A DNA stretch of 64,000 nucleotides from Candidatus Zixiibacteriota bacterium (GCA_900498245.1 LS998015.1:463866-527865); one strand, 5' to 3'; counted from the first letter of the stretch, positions 9,193-19,609 are shown. Notes: generated from the letters alone by a model not told the origin. Program-made: numbers and translations.

Positions 9193-9882
9193 ATGTCTGG
9201 AAATGGCAGTCTGGTGAAGACGATTGAAATCAAGGATCGTCAGGGTCGAGTAATTGCGACCGAGGATGTTGTCACCTATGCGGGCTTGTTAAGCCTGGCT
9301 CACGACCAGGGGCTTAAGAGGATCGAGACCGCCTTGGTGCAGCTTCCCGAGGAAGCGAACGGTCACACCGCCGTTTTTCTGGCCATTGTGGAAACCGAAA
9401 GCGGTATCTACAAAGGTCACGGCGATGCCAGCCCGGATAATGTCGCGTCGAGGATCATTCCTCACATCATCCGGATGGCAGAGACCCGCGCGAAAGCAAG
9501 GGCACTCCGCGACGCCGTGAACATCGGTGTCGTGTCGATTGAGGAGTTGGCTCTGGAGGGCAACGGCCGACCTGTCAACGGCAATTCGACTGAACCGCAG
9601 CCAAACCACGGAAGCAACAGGATTCCCGGCGTCAGAAGCAGATCAAGGCCACAGAACGAATCCGATCAGCCAAGTAACTCGGATTCTCCAATGACCGATG
9701 CTCAACGCCGGTATCTGTTCCGACTTCTGGCCGAACGCCAGATTGAAGGCGACGACGCTCACCGACACTTACTTGAGAAAGCGAGTGTAGAGTCGCTGGA
9801 TCAGATCACCAAAGGCAAAGCGAGTATCCTGATTGACGAGATGGTCAACGCGGTCAAGCCGGCCGAGGAGGTACCGTTTTGA
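9193..9882 (+). CDS. Putative single-strand annealing/recombination protein
   Basis: A 229-residue protein behind a good SD (AAGGAGGACAGT). The N-terminal 120 residues contain the run MAETRAKARALRDAVNIG preceded by ASPDNV, a pattern I know from phage Rad52-like and similar annealing proteins. A disordered polar linker (about 125-165) leads to a C-terminal helical segment beginning MTDAQRRYLFRLL, also common at the end of such phage proteins. It overlaps the RecB/Cas4-like nuclease gene by TTGA, as in exonuclease-annealase pairs. The functional call is inference from motif style and context. Confidence 0.5.
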   Translation: MSGNGSLVKTIEIKDRQGRVIATEDVVTYAGLLSLAHDQGLKRIETALVQLPEEANGHTAVFLAIVETESGIYKGHGDASPDNVASRIIPHIIRMAETRAKARALRDAVNIGVVSIEELALEGNGRPVNGNSTEPQPNHGSNRIPGVRSRSRPQNESDQPSNSDSPMTDAQRRYLFRLLAERQIEGDDAHRHLLEKASVESLDQITKGKASILIDEMVNAVKPAEEVPF

Positions 9883-10664
9883 ACACCAATCGGAATGGTC
9901 ATCCAACAGATCATGTCTCAGTATCTCAGATCAACCTCTACCTAATGTGCCCGCTGAAGTACCGCTTCGTGTACGTTGATAAGCTATCGCGGCCGTTCAA
10001 ACCTATTGAATTGGCGCTTGGTACCGCATTCCACGCGGCGGTTGAATGGTGGCACCAACACAGGAAGAACGGTTCGACTCCGAGTGCTGAGGATGTTGCC
10101 AGGATTCTGACGGCTGACCTACGCGCGCAGGCTGAGGAGAAGTTGCAGTTCAAGAATGGCGAATCGCTCGATGACGTAATTCAGGTCGGAGGAAAGCTCG
10201 CTAGCACTTATGTAAAAGGCTTTCGCGGCAAGCCGGTAAACGACACGGAGGTTCCGTTTCGTGTGCCGCTTGTTGACCTCGAAACCGGTGAAGATCTGGG
10301 ATTGCCACTTGATGGCTACTTCGATCTTCTCGAAGCCGAGGACACCGTTGTCGAAACCAAGACAGCGGCCCGAGCCTACGACAATCTGACGATCCTGAAT
10401 CACCTGCAACTCACAGCCTATGGGTATGCCTATCGCATCCTATATGACCGCGAGCCGAACCTGCGAATTGATGTTGTCACCAAGACTAAGAATCCACGAC
10501 TGCAGACAGTCGAGGTGTTTCGAGACAAGTCAGACATGGTCCGGTTCTTTCACCTTGCCAAGTCGGTCTGCAGATCAATAAGCAGTGGCTGCTATCACCC
10601 CAATTACGGGTGGCAATGCGGCAACTGCGAGTTCGCTGACCCTTGCCGACGTTGGCGTGGATGA
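9879..10664 (+). CDS. PD-(D/E)XK exonuclease, RecB/Cas4-like, with Fe-S-type cysteines
   Basis: 261 residues with the order of motifs found in RecB-family and Cas4-like nucleases: an early cysteine (SQINLYLMCPLKYRF), GTAFHAAVEWW with the motif histidine, DGYFD with the motif aspartate and VVETKTA with the E-x-K pair, then YxYR-type helix, and a C-terminal CGNCEFADPC. The four cysteines could hold an iron-sulphur cluster. It probably resects DNA ends for the adjacent annealing protein. The start is a TTG that overlaps the previous stop. No cas genes are nearby, so it is not annotated as Cas4. Confidence 0.8.
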   Translation: MNTNRNGHPTDHVSVSQINLYLMCPLKYRFVYVDKLSRPFKPIELALGTAFHAAVEWWHQHRKNGSTPSAEDVARILTADLRAQAEEKLQFKNGESLDDVIQVGGKLASTYVKGFRGKPVNDTEVPFRVPLVDLETGEDLGLPLDGYFDLLEAEDTVVETKTAARAYDNLTILNHLQLTAYGYAYRILYDREPNLRIDVVTKTKNPRLQTVEVFRDKSDMVRFFHLAKSVCRSISSGCYHPNYGWQCGNCEFADPCRRWRG

Positions 10665-10737
10665 GCGGGCTAGTATTTGCAGGCTAGACTTTCTCCTAAC
10701 AGAAATCCCAAACAGAAATTCAAACATGGAGGAAATG

Positions 10738-11799
10738 ATGTCTTCGAATCTATACGATGCTCATCGTCAGTGGTGCATCCGACCACCTGACGAGAGGTTC
10801 CACGATCTGGATAGTCTGCAGGCGTTTACTCAGCGTCTGAAGGACGCATCCGAAGAGAAGGTCCGCGGACTTCCGGATGTCCATCTCGATGTCACCGGCC
10901 ATCTGGGAATAGCCCTAAACGGGTCCGAGGAACCAGCCATTCTGACGAATTGGTCATTCAACCAGCTTTGCACTACTGCTGGTGCTCCGGCAAAATACCT
11001 TCGCACGTTGCCACCGGAGATAGTAATCGAGTGTCTCAGGTACAGCCTCAACAGACGAGATACTCAGGCAAAGCTGCTCTTTCGGAACGGTACCGGAGAT
11101 CGAGTCGTATCGGCATTCACTGGACCAAAGTACGGACGTATCTGGGATGCAGACGTAGTGGCTTCTTTGAAAGACGCCGTTGAAGGGACGGGTTGGCGAG
11201 TGCCGCCCGCCCGCAACAACGGAGGCTCGGACAATGCAGGCCTGTATGCCTCGGATCGGGATATGTTTGCATTTTTCGTCAACGATGAAAGCCCTATCGA
11301 GGTTGGCAACGCCAAGCTCGGTCGCGGTTTTTTTTGCTGGAACTCTGAAACGGGGTCTTGCACATTTGGCCTTACCACATTCCTGTACAACTATGTCTGC
11401 GGTAACCACATTGTGTGGGGTGTCGAGCAAGTCCAGGAACTGAAGATTGTCCATCGGTCAAAGGCTACAGATCGCTTTCGGTCAGACGCCTTGCCAGCTC
11501 TTAACCGATTCGTGGAGAATCGCAAGGCTACCGAGGCAATCACTCGCGGAGTAGACCAAGCCGCACGGCTGAAGGTTGGCGACGATCTGGAAAAGGTCAC
11601 CGAGTGGTTCAAGGAGAAGCCGTTCACCGGCTCGGAGATCATCGCCGGATGGCGAGCTGGTCGAAACGAAGGTGACGACGTCTCCACACTCTGGGGCATG
11701 GTGCAGGGGCTCACTGCCTATGCCCGTCAGCTACCCCACACCGACGTTCGGGTGAACCTCGAGCGCCGAGCAGGGACATTGCTGAAATCCACTTATTAG
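10738..11799 (+). CDS. DUF932 domain protein (phage/plasmid-like)
   Basis: A 353-residue member of the DUF932 family carried on phages, plasmids and ICEs. Recognisable parts are the LYDAHRQWCIRPPDERF start, SFNQLCTTAGAPAKYLRTLP, the AFTGPKYGRIWDADVV segment and FLYNYVCGNHIVWG. The biochemical function of the family is not established. I choose ATG 10,738, 5 bases after GGAGGA, since an open frame upstream overlaps the nuclease gene. It closes the 9.2-11.8 kb recombination block and is followed by a terminator. Confidence 0.8.
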   Translation: MSSNLYDAHRQWCIRPPDERFHDLDSLQAFTQRLKDASEEKVRGLPDVHLDVTGHLGIALNGSEEPAILTNWSFNQLCTTAGAPAKYLRTLPPEIVIECLRYSLNRRDTQAKLLFRNGTGDRVVSAFTGPKYGRIWDADVVASLKDAVEGTGWRVPPARNNGGSDNAGLYASDRDMFAFFVNDESPIEVGNAKLGRGFFCWNSETGSCTFGLTTFLYNYVCGNHIVWGVEQVQELKIVHRSKATDRFRSDALPALNRFVENRKATEAITRGVDQAARLKVGDDLEKVTEWFKEKPFTGSEIIAGWRAGRNEGDDVSTLWGMVQGLTAYARQLPHTDVRVNLERRAGTLLKSTY

Positions 11800-11889
11800 T
11801 TCATTTCCGGAGTCTGAACCCAAATTCAGGCTACCGCTTCTCCTTCAATTGTCAATCAAATGCGACAATTCGAAAGAGAACACCCCCAA

Positions 11890-11922
11890 GAGGGATAGTC
11901 ATAAGGCTATCCCTCACTTTTT
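11890..11922 (+). terminator. Intrinsic terminator after the DUF932 gene
   Basis: GAGGGATAG (11,890-11,898) and CTATCCCTC (11,907-11,915) form a 9-bp stem with an 8-base loop, followed by ACTTTTT. It separates the recombination block from the DISARM operon. Confidence 0.75.
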
Positions 11923-12071
11923 AGCGAGACACTTGTCTCTTTTCGCGCAAACAGCCTTGACAATCGACAACAGTCGAGCTATTTTAGCATGATATAGCGG
12001 GATTTATTGGACACAGATGCCATTAGGTAAGCCCATGACGAATCCCGAACCTCTACTCAAGGGGAATTCAA

Positions 12072-12266
12072 GTGAAAGACGATCGCTGGCTATCCGTCGA
12101 CGAAATAGCCTCCTATTTGGGTGTTAAGCGGGATACCATTTACAAATGGATCAGACGGCGGGGGTTGCCTGCTCACAAAGTCGGCCGCCTGTGGAAATTC
12201 AGGTCAAAAGAGATCGATCAGTGGGTCACTGGTTCCAAGAGGGGTAGAAATTCTGATGCGAGGTGA
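12072..12266 (+). CDS. Small helix-turn-helix (MerR/excisionase-type) protein, first gene of the DISARM operon
   Basis: A 64-residue HTH_17-type protein: WLSVDEIASYLGVKRDTIYKW, then RRRGLPAHKVGRLWKF, the helix-turn-helix plus wing typical of excisionase/MerR-like regulators. The start is GTG 12,072 behind AAGGGGA. The stop lies 3 bases before the drmD start, so it belongs to the DISARM transcript. Inferred roles are control of the operon or an excisionase acquired with the element; position favours regulation. Confidence 0.78.
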   Translation: MKDDRWLSVDEIASYLGVKRDTIYKWIRRRGLPAHKVGRLWKFRSKEIDQWVTGSKRGRNSDAR

Positions 12267-12269
12267 GCG

Positions 12270-15200
12270 TTGGCTGTCAGGCAAGATGTAGTAATAGATG
12301 GCGTACCAGAACCAGGTCAGGTTGTAATGATCCGAAGCAAGGCTTGGGTTGTAACCGATGTCCAAAGCTCTCAAATACAACATTCAACGCCTGCAGCTAC
12401 TCGGCAAGCATCGACTCACGTTGTGGAGTTGTCATCCCTTGAAGATGATGCATTTGGTGAGGAATCGCAGGTTCTATGGGAGATTGAACCGAGCAAACAA
12501 ATCTATGAACGTGTCAGCCTGCCGGATGCATCAAAATTCGATGATCCTGTTCTTTTGGATGCCTTTCTTAATTCTGTAAGATGGGGCGCAATTTCATCCG
12601 CTGACCAAAGGTCGCTTCAGTCACCCTTTAGGAGTGGAATAGACCTGGAAGAGTATCAATTAGACCCGGTAGTCCGCGCTTTGCGGATGCCTAGGGCTAA
12701 TTTGCTGATTGCTGACGATGTTGGTCTTGGTAAAACAATTGAAACAGGGCTTGTTGCCCAAGAATTGTTCCTAAGGCATCGAGTGAGAACCATACTTGTT
12801 GTCTGTCCTTCATCTCTGCAGATTCAATGGGCAACCCAGATGAGGGATAAATTCGGCCTTGAGTTCCGAATCATTGATAGTGACTTCATGAAAGAACTGA
12901 GGCGCAGGAGAGGCTTGCACACGAACCCATGGACACATTTCCCTCGTTTGATTACGTCTATCGACTTTCTTAAGCGAGACCGTTCTATGAGACTTTTTAG
13001 AGAGACTCTTCCATCAGAGGGTGAAGCTCTCTACCCCAGACGATATGATCTACTGATCGTCGATGAAGCTCATAACATGGCCCCTTCCGGTAGAGGTCAC
13101 TATGCTACCGACTCACAGAGAACACAGGCAATTCGTACACTAGTTCCGCATTTCGAGCACCGGCTTTTCTTGACCGCAACACCACATAACGGATATACAG
13201 AAAGTTTTACAGCTCTCTTGGAGCTGCTCGATAATCAGCGCTTCGCACGAGGTGTAATGCCTGATCGGAAGCAACTTGAAACCGTTATGGTTCGACGAAT
13301 GAAGAGCGAACTTGAACTCAAATGGGATGGTTCAAGACGCTTCGCTGCCCGCGTGATCGAGCCAATCGAGGTCGAATACAGCAAAGCAGAGCAACTCGCC
13401 CACAAACAGCTTCGCGAGTATGCACAATCAAGGCAAAAAACTGCGTCATCTGAATCAGAACGACTGGCAACTGAGTTTGTGTTGAAACTACTGAAGAAGC
13501 GGCTGTTCTCTTCCCCAGCAGCCTTTGCTTCGACCTTGGACAAGCACGAGCAATCTCTGTTTACTGCAAGGCGTCGAAAATCTGTAGCCACATCGCCTTC
13601 TGTTAAAGTGTTGCGTCGAACGATAGATGAAGTCGAGGAAGAATTTGCTGATGATGAGTCGTACGATGAGGCCACGAATGAGGCTATAAGTGTTACAGGA
13701 CGCCTGTTCACAGATCCCTCAAAGGATGAGAGCACTCTGCTTAGGGCCCTAAAGGAATATGCGAGAAATGCATCAGCCCGTCCCGACAGCAAAGCGGCTG
13801 AACTGATCAAATGGCTGAAAGAAAATATCTTTGTCAATGGCCAATGGACTGACAACAGGGTTCTAATCTTCACCGAGTACCGAGCCACACAGAAGTGGCT
13901 GCACGGAATCTTCGCTTCCGAGGGACTCGCGGATCAGAATCGGCTCATGCTTCTATACGGTGGGATGGATTCAGATGAGCGTGAACGAATCAAGGCGGCT
14001 TTTCAGGCGGATCCGGCTGTTTCGCCAATTCGCATTCTCCTTGCCACTGACGCTGCTTCTGAAGGTATTGACCTACAGAACCATTGCTCCAATTTGATTC
14101 ACTATGAGATTCCGTGGAATCCCAACCGCCTTGAACAGCGCAACGGACGCCTCGACCGGCATGGCCAAAGAGCAGCCGATGTCAAAATCTACCACTTTGT
14201 GACCAAAGGGTTTAAGGAATCGAGTACGCAAAAATCCCCCGGTGAATTGGATGCCGACTTAGAGTTTCTCATGCGGGCGGTGCTCAAAGTTGAGACTATC
14301 CGGGAGGACATCGGAAAAGTCGGTCCGGTCATTGCCACGCAGGTGGAAGAGGCAATGCTTGGCGCCCGCAAGGTCATGGACACACGTCAGGCCGAGCGAG
14401 AAGCTGAGCCAGTGCGCCATATCCTGAAGTTTGAAAGAGAACTCAGGAAACAGCTTGAACAACTCCATTCACAGCTGCTTGATACTCGCAAAGAACTTCA
14501 CATCAGCCCTGAGAACGTCCAGAAGATAATCGAAATTGGACTCCAGATGGCTGGGCAGCCAGCTCTTATGGAAGCAAAGTTGCCGGGCGTTTGGCCGGAT
14601 CCCAGTGGTAAGAGAAAGACCTCTCCGGTATTCAATGTGCCCGCCCTGTCTGGAAGTTGGGCAAGATGTGCCGAGGGGCTTGCGCATCCTCATACGGGAG
14701 CTATCAGGCCGATAACATTTGATCACAATATTGTGGATGGTAGAGATGATGTAGTTCTGGCTCACTTAAACCATCGGCTTGTGCAAATGTGTCTGCGTTT
14801 GCTTCGAGCAGAGATTTGGTCTCAGGAAGGCGCGAAGCACCTAAATCGAGTTTCGGCCCGCATCTCTTCAGATACCGCAATGGTTCACCCGGCAGTAATT
14901 GCCCATGGTCGGATTGTCGTTCTAAGCGGTGACAATCAGAGAGTTCATGAAGAAGTAATTACGGCCGGTGGGGCGATTAGGGAGGGTCGATTCTCGCGAC
15001 TAAATGTCGGCGAGGTCCAATCTGCTTTGGACAGTGGAACTGACGAAGAAGCTCCGGAGGCGATTAAAAAGAGTATCCAATCCCTTTGGCCCAAAATATC
15101 CGAACCCCTCTTGCAGTCCCTTGAAGCGCGAATGCAGGATCGTACAAAGAATCTGCAGAAGAACCTTGATGAACGCGCGGAAAAAGAAGTTGCCGACATG

Positions 15201-15473
15201 ACCGCGATCATGAACGAATTGGCCAGGTCAATTAGGGACCAGCTTGATAAACCACCGGAACAGCTTGAGCTATTCTCTTCGACCGAAAAGGAGCAGTATC
15301 AAGCGGATACGAATAGCCTGCAGAGAAGGCTAGACAAAATCCCCGAGGAAATAGAGCAGGAATCTCAGTCTATACGAAATCGATACAAGAATCCTCAGCC
15401 GCGATTATTCCCGGTCGCGGTCACATTCATTATTCCAAGGAAGATAGCATCTCAAGCGGGAGGGCTGACATAA
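12270..15473 (+). CDS. drmD: DISARM SNF2-family helicase DrmD
   Basis: 1,067-residue SNF2-type helicase, the hallmark of class 1 DISARM. Walker A is DDVGLGKTIE near residue 147, motif II VDEAHN near 264, motif III TATPHNG near 301, and the C-terminal helicase domain has LLATDAASEGIDL and the arginine-finger region RNGRLDRHGQ near 625. A coiled, charged region follows. Start is TTG 12,270, preceded by GAGGTGAG. Its TAA overlaps the ATG of drmMI by one base. In DISARM the helicase is thought to act with DrmA/DrmB on incoming, unmodified DNA. Confidence 0.92.
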   Translation: MAVRQDVVIDGVPEPGQVVMIRSKAWVVTDVQSSQIQHSTPAATRQASTHVVELSSLEDDAFGEESQVLWEIEPSKQIYERVSLPDASKFDDPVLLDAFLNSVRWGAISSADQRSLQSPFRSGIDLEEYQLDPVVRALRMPRANLLIADDVGLGKTIETGLVAQELFLRHRVRTILVVCPSSLQIQWATQMRDKFGLEFRIIDSDFMKELRRRRGLHTNPWTHFPRLITSIDFLKRDRSMRLFRETLPSEGEALYPRRYDLLIVDEAHNMAPSGRGHYATDSQRTQAIRTLVPHFEHRLFLTATPHNGYTESFTALLELLDNQRFARGVMPDRKQLETVMVRRMKSELELKWDGSRRFAARVIEPIEVEYSKAEQLAHKQLREYAQSRQKTASSESERLATEFVLKLLKKRLFSSPAAFASTLDKHEQSLFTARRRKSVATSPSVKVLRRTIDEVEEEFADDESYDEATNEAISVTGRLFTDPSKDESTLLRALKEYARNASARPDSKAAELIKWLKENIFVNGQWTDNRVLIFTEYRATQKWLHGIFASEGLADQNRLMLLYGGMDSDERERIKAAFQADPAVSPIRILLATDAASEGIDLQNHCSNLIHYEIPWNPNRLEQRNGRLDRHGQRAADVKIYHFVTKGFKESSTQKSPGELDADLEFLMRAVLKVETIREDIGKVGPVIATQVEEAMLGARKVMDTRQAEREAEPVRHILKFERELRKQLEQLHSQLLDTRKELHISPENVQKIIEIGLQMAGQPALMEAKLPGVWPDPSGKRKTSPVFNVPALSGSWARCAEGLAHPHTGAIRPITFDHNIVDGRDDVVLAHLNHRLVQMCLRLLRAEIWSQEGAKHLNRVSARISSDTAMVHPAVIAHGRIVVLSGDNQRVHEEVITAGGAIREGRFSRLNVGEVQSALDSGTDEEAPEAIKKSIQSLWPKISEPLLQSLEARMQDRTKNLQKNLDERAEKEVADMTAIMNELARSIRDQLDKPPEQLELFSSTEKEQYQADTNSLQRRLDKIPEEIEQESQSIRNRYKNPQPRLFPVAVTFIIPRKIASQAGGLT

Positions 15474-18400
15474 TGTCTATTGCGCGGCATCACGCAGAAT
15501 GGCTTTCCCTTGTAGACCAATCGGGGCCGTTTCTTTCAGTCCCGGTCTTGATGCGCGCGTTTCCGCAGGGTCTCGACAAACCTGATGCCGACCTAAAGCG
15601 GGAGATGCGTCTCGCATATGATGAATGGTTACAGCAGCAACATGATCCTGCCATACAAACTGCCTGGATTCGTTTTGTTCTTACACAATTACTGGAATAC
15701 CCTGATGATCTTATTGCCGAAGGTCAGTCTTTACCAGGCGGATTGTCCGCGCTTGTCTCGGAGCAGAATGAGACGCTCCGGCCTGACCTGGCGATTATTC
15801 ATAGCAATGGCAATCCAAGTAACGGCAAGCCGTCCTTGTTGATTCAGAAATACCGGCCCAACCAGAGACTAGAGAGCGCAGTTGCTGGCAAGCATTGGAA
15901 GGCTTCTCCTGCGACGCGAATGATGGAGTTGCTGCATGCCACTGATGTCCCCCTGGGTTTAGTCACCAATGGTGAGCAGTGGATGCTAGTATATGCGCCC
16001 CGAAATGAAACTACGGGTTTCGCATCTTGGTACGCTTCGCTTTGGTCAGAGGAGCCTGCAACTTTTCAGGCTTTCGTCAGTCTTTTGTCGGTCAGGCGCT
16101 TCTTTGGAGTTGCTGATTCAGATACGCTTCCTGCGTTGTTGGATGAAAGTGCCAAGAACCAGCAGGAAGTCACCGATCAGTTGGGCCTTCAAGTTCGCCA
16201 GGCGGTTGAGGTCTTGGTTCAGGCTTTTGATCGAATTGACCAGGATTCAGGCCGCATCTTGCTAAAAGGTATGGACGAAAAACGCCTCTATGAAGCGTCT
16301 CTGACAGTCATGATGCGTCTGGTTTTCCTTTTCTGCGCCGAGGAGAGAAAACTTCTACCTATCGATGAGTATGCACTGTATGCGCAGTCGTATGCGGTGT
16401 CCAATTTGGGGGCACAACTGCGCGAGGTGGCTGATAAACATGGTGAGGAGATCCTCGAGCGAAGCTTCGATGCCTGGAGCCGATTGCTGGCGGCTTTCCG
16501 AATCGTTTATGCAGGTGTCGATCACGAATCCATGCGTTTGCCTCCTTATGGTGGCAACCTGTTCAACCCCGATCGTTTTCCATTTCTGGAAGGTCGTCCG
16601 CCACACGGCACATGGCGCGATACCCCGGCCGAACCACTACGGATAGATAATAGAACCGTACTGCATCTTCTGGAAGCCCTGCAGTGGCTGGTTGTGAAGA
16701 TTCCCGGTGGCGGCCCCCGAGAGCGACGCCGCCTATCATTTCGGGCGCTCGATATCGAGCAGATTGGCCACGTGTATGAGGGCTTACTTGATCACACCGC
16801 TGTTCGGGCTACTGATAGTATTCTCGGTTTATCGGGCGGTAAAGGAAAAGAGCCTGAAATCGCTCTAAGCAAGCTGGAACAGTTGCGCGATAAGGGTGAA
16901 GACGATCTTGTGGAGTTTCTCACAAAGGAAACAGGTCGGAGTGAGAAAGCTCTTCTGAAGGCAGTATCTGAACCTGTTATGATTGATGAGGCCAAATTGC
17001 GCGTGGCCTGCCGGAACGACACGAATCTGATGAAACGAGTTCTGCCGTTTGTGTCGTTGATCCGCGATGATACGTTTGGCTATCCTGTGATAATCGCAGA
17101 AGGCTCGGTGTATGTCACCGCGGGCACGGACCGCCGTAGCTCTGGAACTCACTATACCCCAAGAAGCCTGACCGAGCCTATCGTCCAGCACACTTTGGAG
17201 CCACTTGTGTATGAGGGTCCGGCCGAAGGAGTACCAAAGGACAAATGGAGACTCAAGACTGCCCGCGAAATCCTCGATCTGAATGTCTGTGACATGGCCA
17301 TGGGATCGGGGGCGTTCTTGGTTCAGTCGTGCCGGTATCTCTCCGAACGGCTGCTTGAGGCCTGGGAAACGGCTGAGAAGGAGCTGGGCGGAAGTATCCA
17401 GATTACGCCCGAAGGTGAAAGGTCTAAAGGGGTACCTGAGGAGCGCCTTGTGCCTACTGACCCTGATGAGCGGTCGGCTATCGCGATGAGGATTGTGGCT
17501 GAGCGGTGTCTTTATGGCGTAGATAAGAACCCACTGGCGGTCGAGATGGCCAAGCTATCGCTTTGGCTGATCACACTTTCTAAGGGCAAGCCCTTTACGT
17601 TCCTCGATCATGCTCTCAAATGCGGTGACTCGCTGGTCGGGGCGGATGCGAAGATGTTCCTCGACTGGGCGCGGGGTGGCACCAAAGAACAGGTGACCAT
17701 ATTCGATGAGAAACTCAAGAAGCTGCTCGATGATGCCCGGCTGAAGCGAAAAGAGCTTGAGTCATTTGAGGTCAAGGATGTTAGAGATGCCGAGCGTAAG
17801 TCTGATCTGCTTGACGAAGCGGAAATGGCTATGCAGTGGGTAAAGCAAGGTTGTAATCTTTTGATAGGGACACTGCTCTCCGACAGGAGCGCCGCTGAGA
17901 AAAGAACTCAACTGAACAAACTCCTCATCGGTTATCTCAAAGACCTAACAGTCCCCGGACCGGAGGCTGTCGAAGCCATCAAACTCGCAGATAACGAGCG
18001 CGCGTTTCACTGGCCGTTTGAGTTTCCAGAAGTATTTGAACGAGGTGGGTTTGATGCCTTTATTGGAAATCCTCCCTTCATGGGAGGCCAACGAATTACT
18101 GGCAATCTTGGAACTTACTATCGTGAGTACATCGTCATTGAACTGGCTGGAGGTAAGCGCGGGACAGCAGATCTGTGTGTTTTCTTTTTCATACGGGGTT
18201 ACCAGCTGATCAAGCATCGTGGCATTTTGGGCATGTTAGCAACCAATACAATTAGCCAGGGAGATTCACGAGAAGTAGGTCTTGAGCAAATCTGTAATAC
18301 TAATGGAGCTATACTGAGGGCAATTCCAACTCAGAAATGGCCGGGACAGATAAATCTCCAAGTCTCTGTAGTTTGGATAGGAAAAGGAGATTGGAATTAT

Positions 18401-19588
18401 AAGAGAACTCTTGACGATGCATCAGTAGATAATATAACACCCTACTTAACCGAATCCGGTTCCGAGTTCGAGAAACCACTGAAATTGTCAGAAAGCGCGA
18501 CTCTCGCATTCATAGGGTCCTATATTCTTGGCTTGGGCTTCATTCTTACGCCTGATGAGCGGCACAAGTTGGTTAACGGCAACAGTCATAATGAAGACGT
18601 CATATTTCCGTTCATAAACGGCGAGGAAATAAATGCGGATCCTGGAAGGTCTCAACCTCGATTTGCCATTAACTTCTTCGATTGGCCTCTAGATAGATCA
18701 CAATCCGGCTCTTGGAAGGATGCGTCAGCCCAACAGCGGCGTCAATGGCTAAGGACGGGCCGAGTACCAAGCGATTATCCAGATCCTGTAGCCGCTGATT
18801 ATCCAGATTGCCTCAATATCGTTCAAACTCGAGTTAAACCTGTTCGCGATAAAGTCACATATAGCAAGAGTGCAAGAGAGCAATGGTGGCTTTATGAACG
18901 ATTGAGAAAGGAGATGTACGCTGCTACGAGTGGCATGACGAGAATTATCGTATGTTCGTTGATTTCAAAATACACAGCTGTGGAGTTTGTACAACTTCCA
19001 GCAGTGTGTAGTCACAATACTGTGGTTTTTGCTCGAGACGACTTTGCTCACTTCGCCTTTCTACAGTCGACTGTAAACGCTATCTGGGTTAGCGAAAACA
19101 TGTCAACATTTGGCAAGACCCAGATTTATGCTGTTGGCGACTGTGTAGAGACTCTTGTTCTGCCACCTAGAATTAACACTATGTCAACAATAGGCGAAGA
19201 ATACTATGTGGCGCGGCGAAAGCTAATGGTCTCTGGCGGCTTAGGGTTGACCTCCTTCTATAACTGCGTGCATGATCCAGAGAACAAGGATCAAGGGATG
19301 TCATATATACGAGAACTCCAGTGTGAGGTGGATGCTGTAGTTTGCAGCCTTTATGGCTGGAGTGACCTCCAGTTGAACCATGGTTTCTATAAAACGAGGC
19401 ATGGAGTAAGATACACATTATGTGATGAGGCTCGTAATGCCATCTTTGTTAGACTACTTGAGCTTAATCATCATCAGTATCAGGATGAATGCGAGCAAGG
19501 ACTTCACGACAAGAAATCCAACAAGACCAAGAACAAGCGGGTAGGTAAAAGGAAGAAGGGACATGGCAACGCCGAATTGCCGTTGTGA
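15473..19588 (+). CDS. drmMI: DISARM class 1 adenine-specific DNA methyltransferase DrmMI
   Basis: A 1,371-residue N6-adenine methyltransferase. SAM-binding motif I is MAMGSGAFLVQS near residue 608, and the catalytic motif IV NPPF is near 865. Long N-terminal (about 1-550) and C-terminal (about 950-1330) parts surround the catalytic core, as in PglX-like and type IIG-like enzymes, and probably read the target site. A very basic lysine-rich tail ends the protein. It marks host DNA so that DISARM spares it. The ATG overlaps the drmD stop (TAATG). No disrupted motif was seen, so modification is likely active. Confidence 0.92.
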   Translation: MSIARHHAEWLSLVDQSGPFLSVPVLMRAFPQGLDKPDADLKREMRLAYDEWLQQQHDPAIQTAWIRFVLTQLLEYPDDLIAEGQSLPGGLSALVSEQNETLRPDLAIIHSNGNPSNGKPSLLIQKYRPNQRLESAVAGKHWKASPATRMMELLHATDVPLGLVTNGEQWMLVYAPRNETTGFASWYASLWSEEPATFQAFVSLLSVRRFFGVADSDTLPALLDESAKNQQEVTDQLGLQVRQAVEVLVQAFDRIDQDSGRILLKGMDEKRLYEASLTVMMRLVFLFCAEERKLLPIDEYALYAQSYAVSNLGAQLREVADKHGEEILERSFDAWSRLLAAFRIVYAGVDHESMRLPPYGGNLFNPDRFPFLEGRPPHGTWRDTPAEPLRIDNRTVLHLLEALQWLVVKIPGGGPRERRRLSFRALDIEQIGHVYEGLLDHTAVRATDSILGLSGGKGKEPEIALSKLEQLRDKGEDDLVEFLTKETGRSEKALLKAVSEPVMIDEAKLRVACRNDTNLMKRVLPFVSLIRDDTFGYPVIIAEGSVYVTAGTDRRSSGTHYTPRSLTEPIVQHTLEPLVYEGPAEGVPKDKWRLKTAREILDLNVCDMAMGSGAFLVQSCRYLSERLLEAWETAEKELGGSIQITPEGERSKGVPEERLVPTDPDERSAIAMRIVAERCLYGVDKNPLAVEMAKLSLWLITLSKGKPFTFLDHALKCGDSLVGADAKMFLDWARGGTKEQVTIFDEKLKKLLDDARLKRKELESFEVKDVRDAERKSDLLDEAEMAMQWVKQGCNLLIGTLLSDRSAAEKRTQLNKLLIGYLKDLTVPGPEAVEAIKLADNERAFHWPFEFPEVFERGGFDAFIGNPPFMGGQRITGNLGTYYREYIVIELAGGKRGTADLCVFFFIRGYQLIKHRGILGMLATNTISQGDSREVGLEQICNTNGAILRAIPTQKWPGQINLQVSVVWIGKGDWNYKRTLDDASVDNITPYLTESGSEFEKPLKLSESATLAFIGSYILGLGFILTPDERHKLVNGNSHNEDVIFPFINGEEINADPGRSQPRFAINFFDWPLDRSQSGSWKDASAQQRRQWLRTGRVPSDYPDPVAADYPDCLNIVQTRVKPVRDKVTYSKSAREQWWLYERLRKEMYAATSGMTRIIVCSLISKYTAVEFVQLPAVCSHNTVVFARDDFAHFAFLQSTVNAIWVSENMSTFGKTQIYAVGDCVETLVLPPRINTMSTIGEEYYVARRKLMVSGGLGLTSFYNCVHDPENKDQGMSYIRELQCEVDAVVCSLYGWSDLQLNHGFYKTRHGVRYTLCDEARNAIFVRLLELNHHQYQDECEQGLHDKKSNKTKNKRVGKRKKGHGNAELPL

Positions 19589-19609
19589 CAAATGATACTT
19601 GGAGAATAA

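Noticed and set aside
9879-10664. cas4 of a CRISPR system
   Set aside because: No other cas gene or repeat array is present, and the partner gene is an annealing-like protein. The fold is shared by many phage exonucleases.
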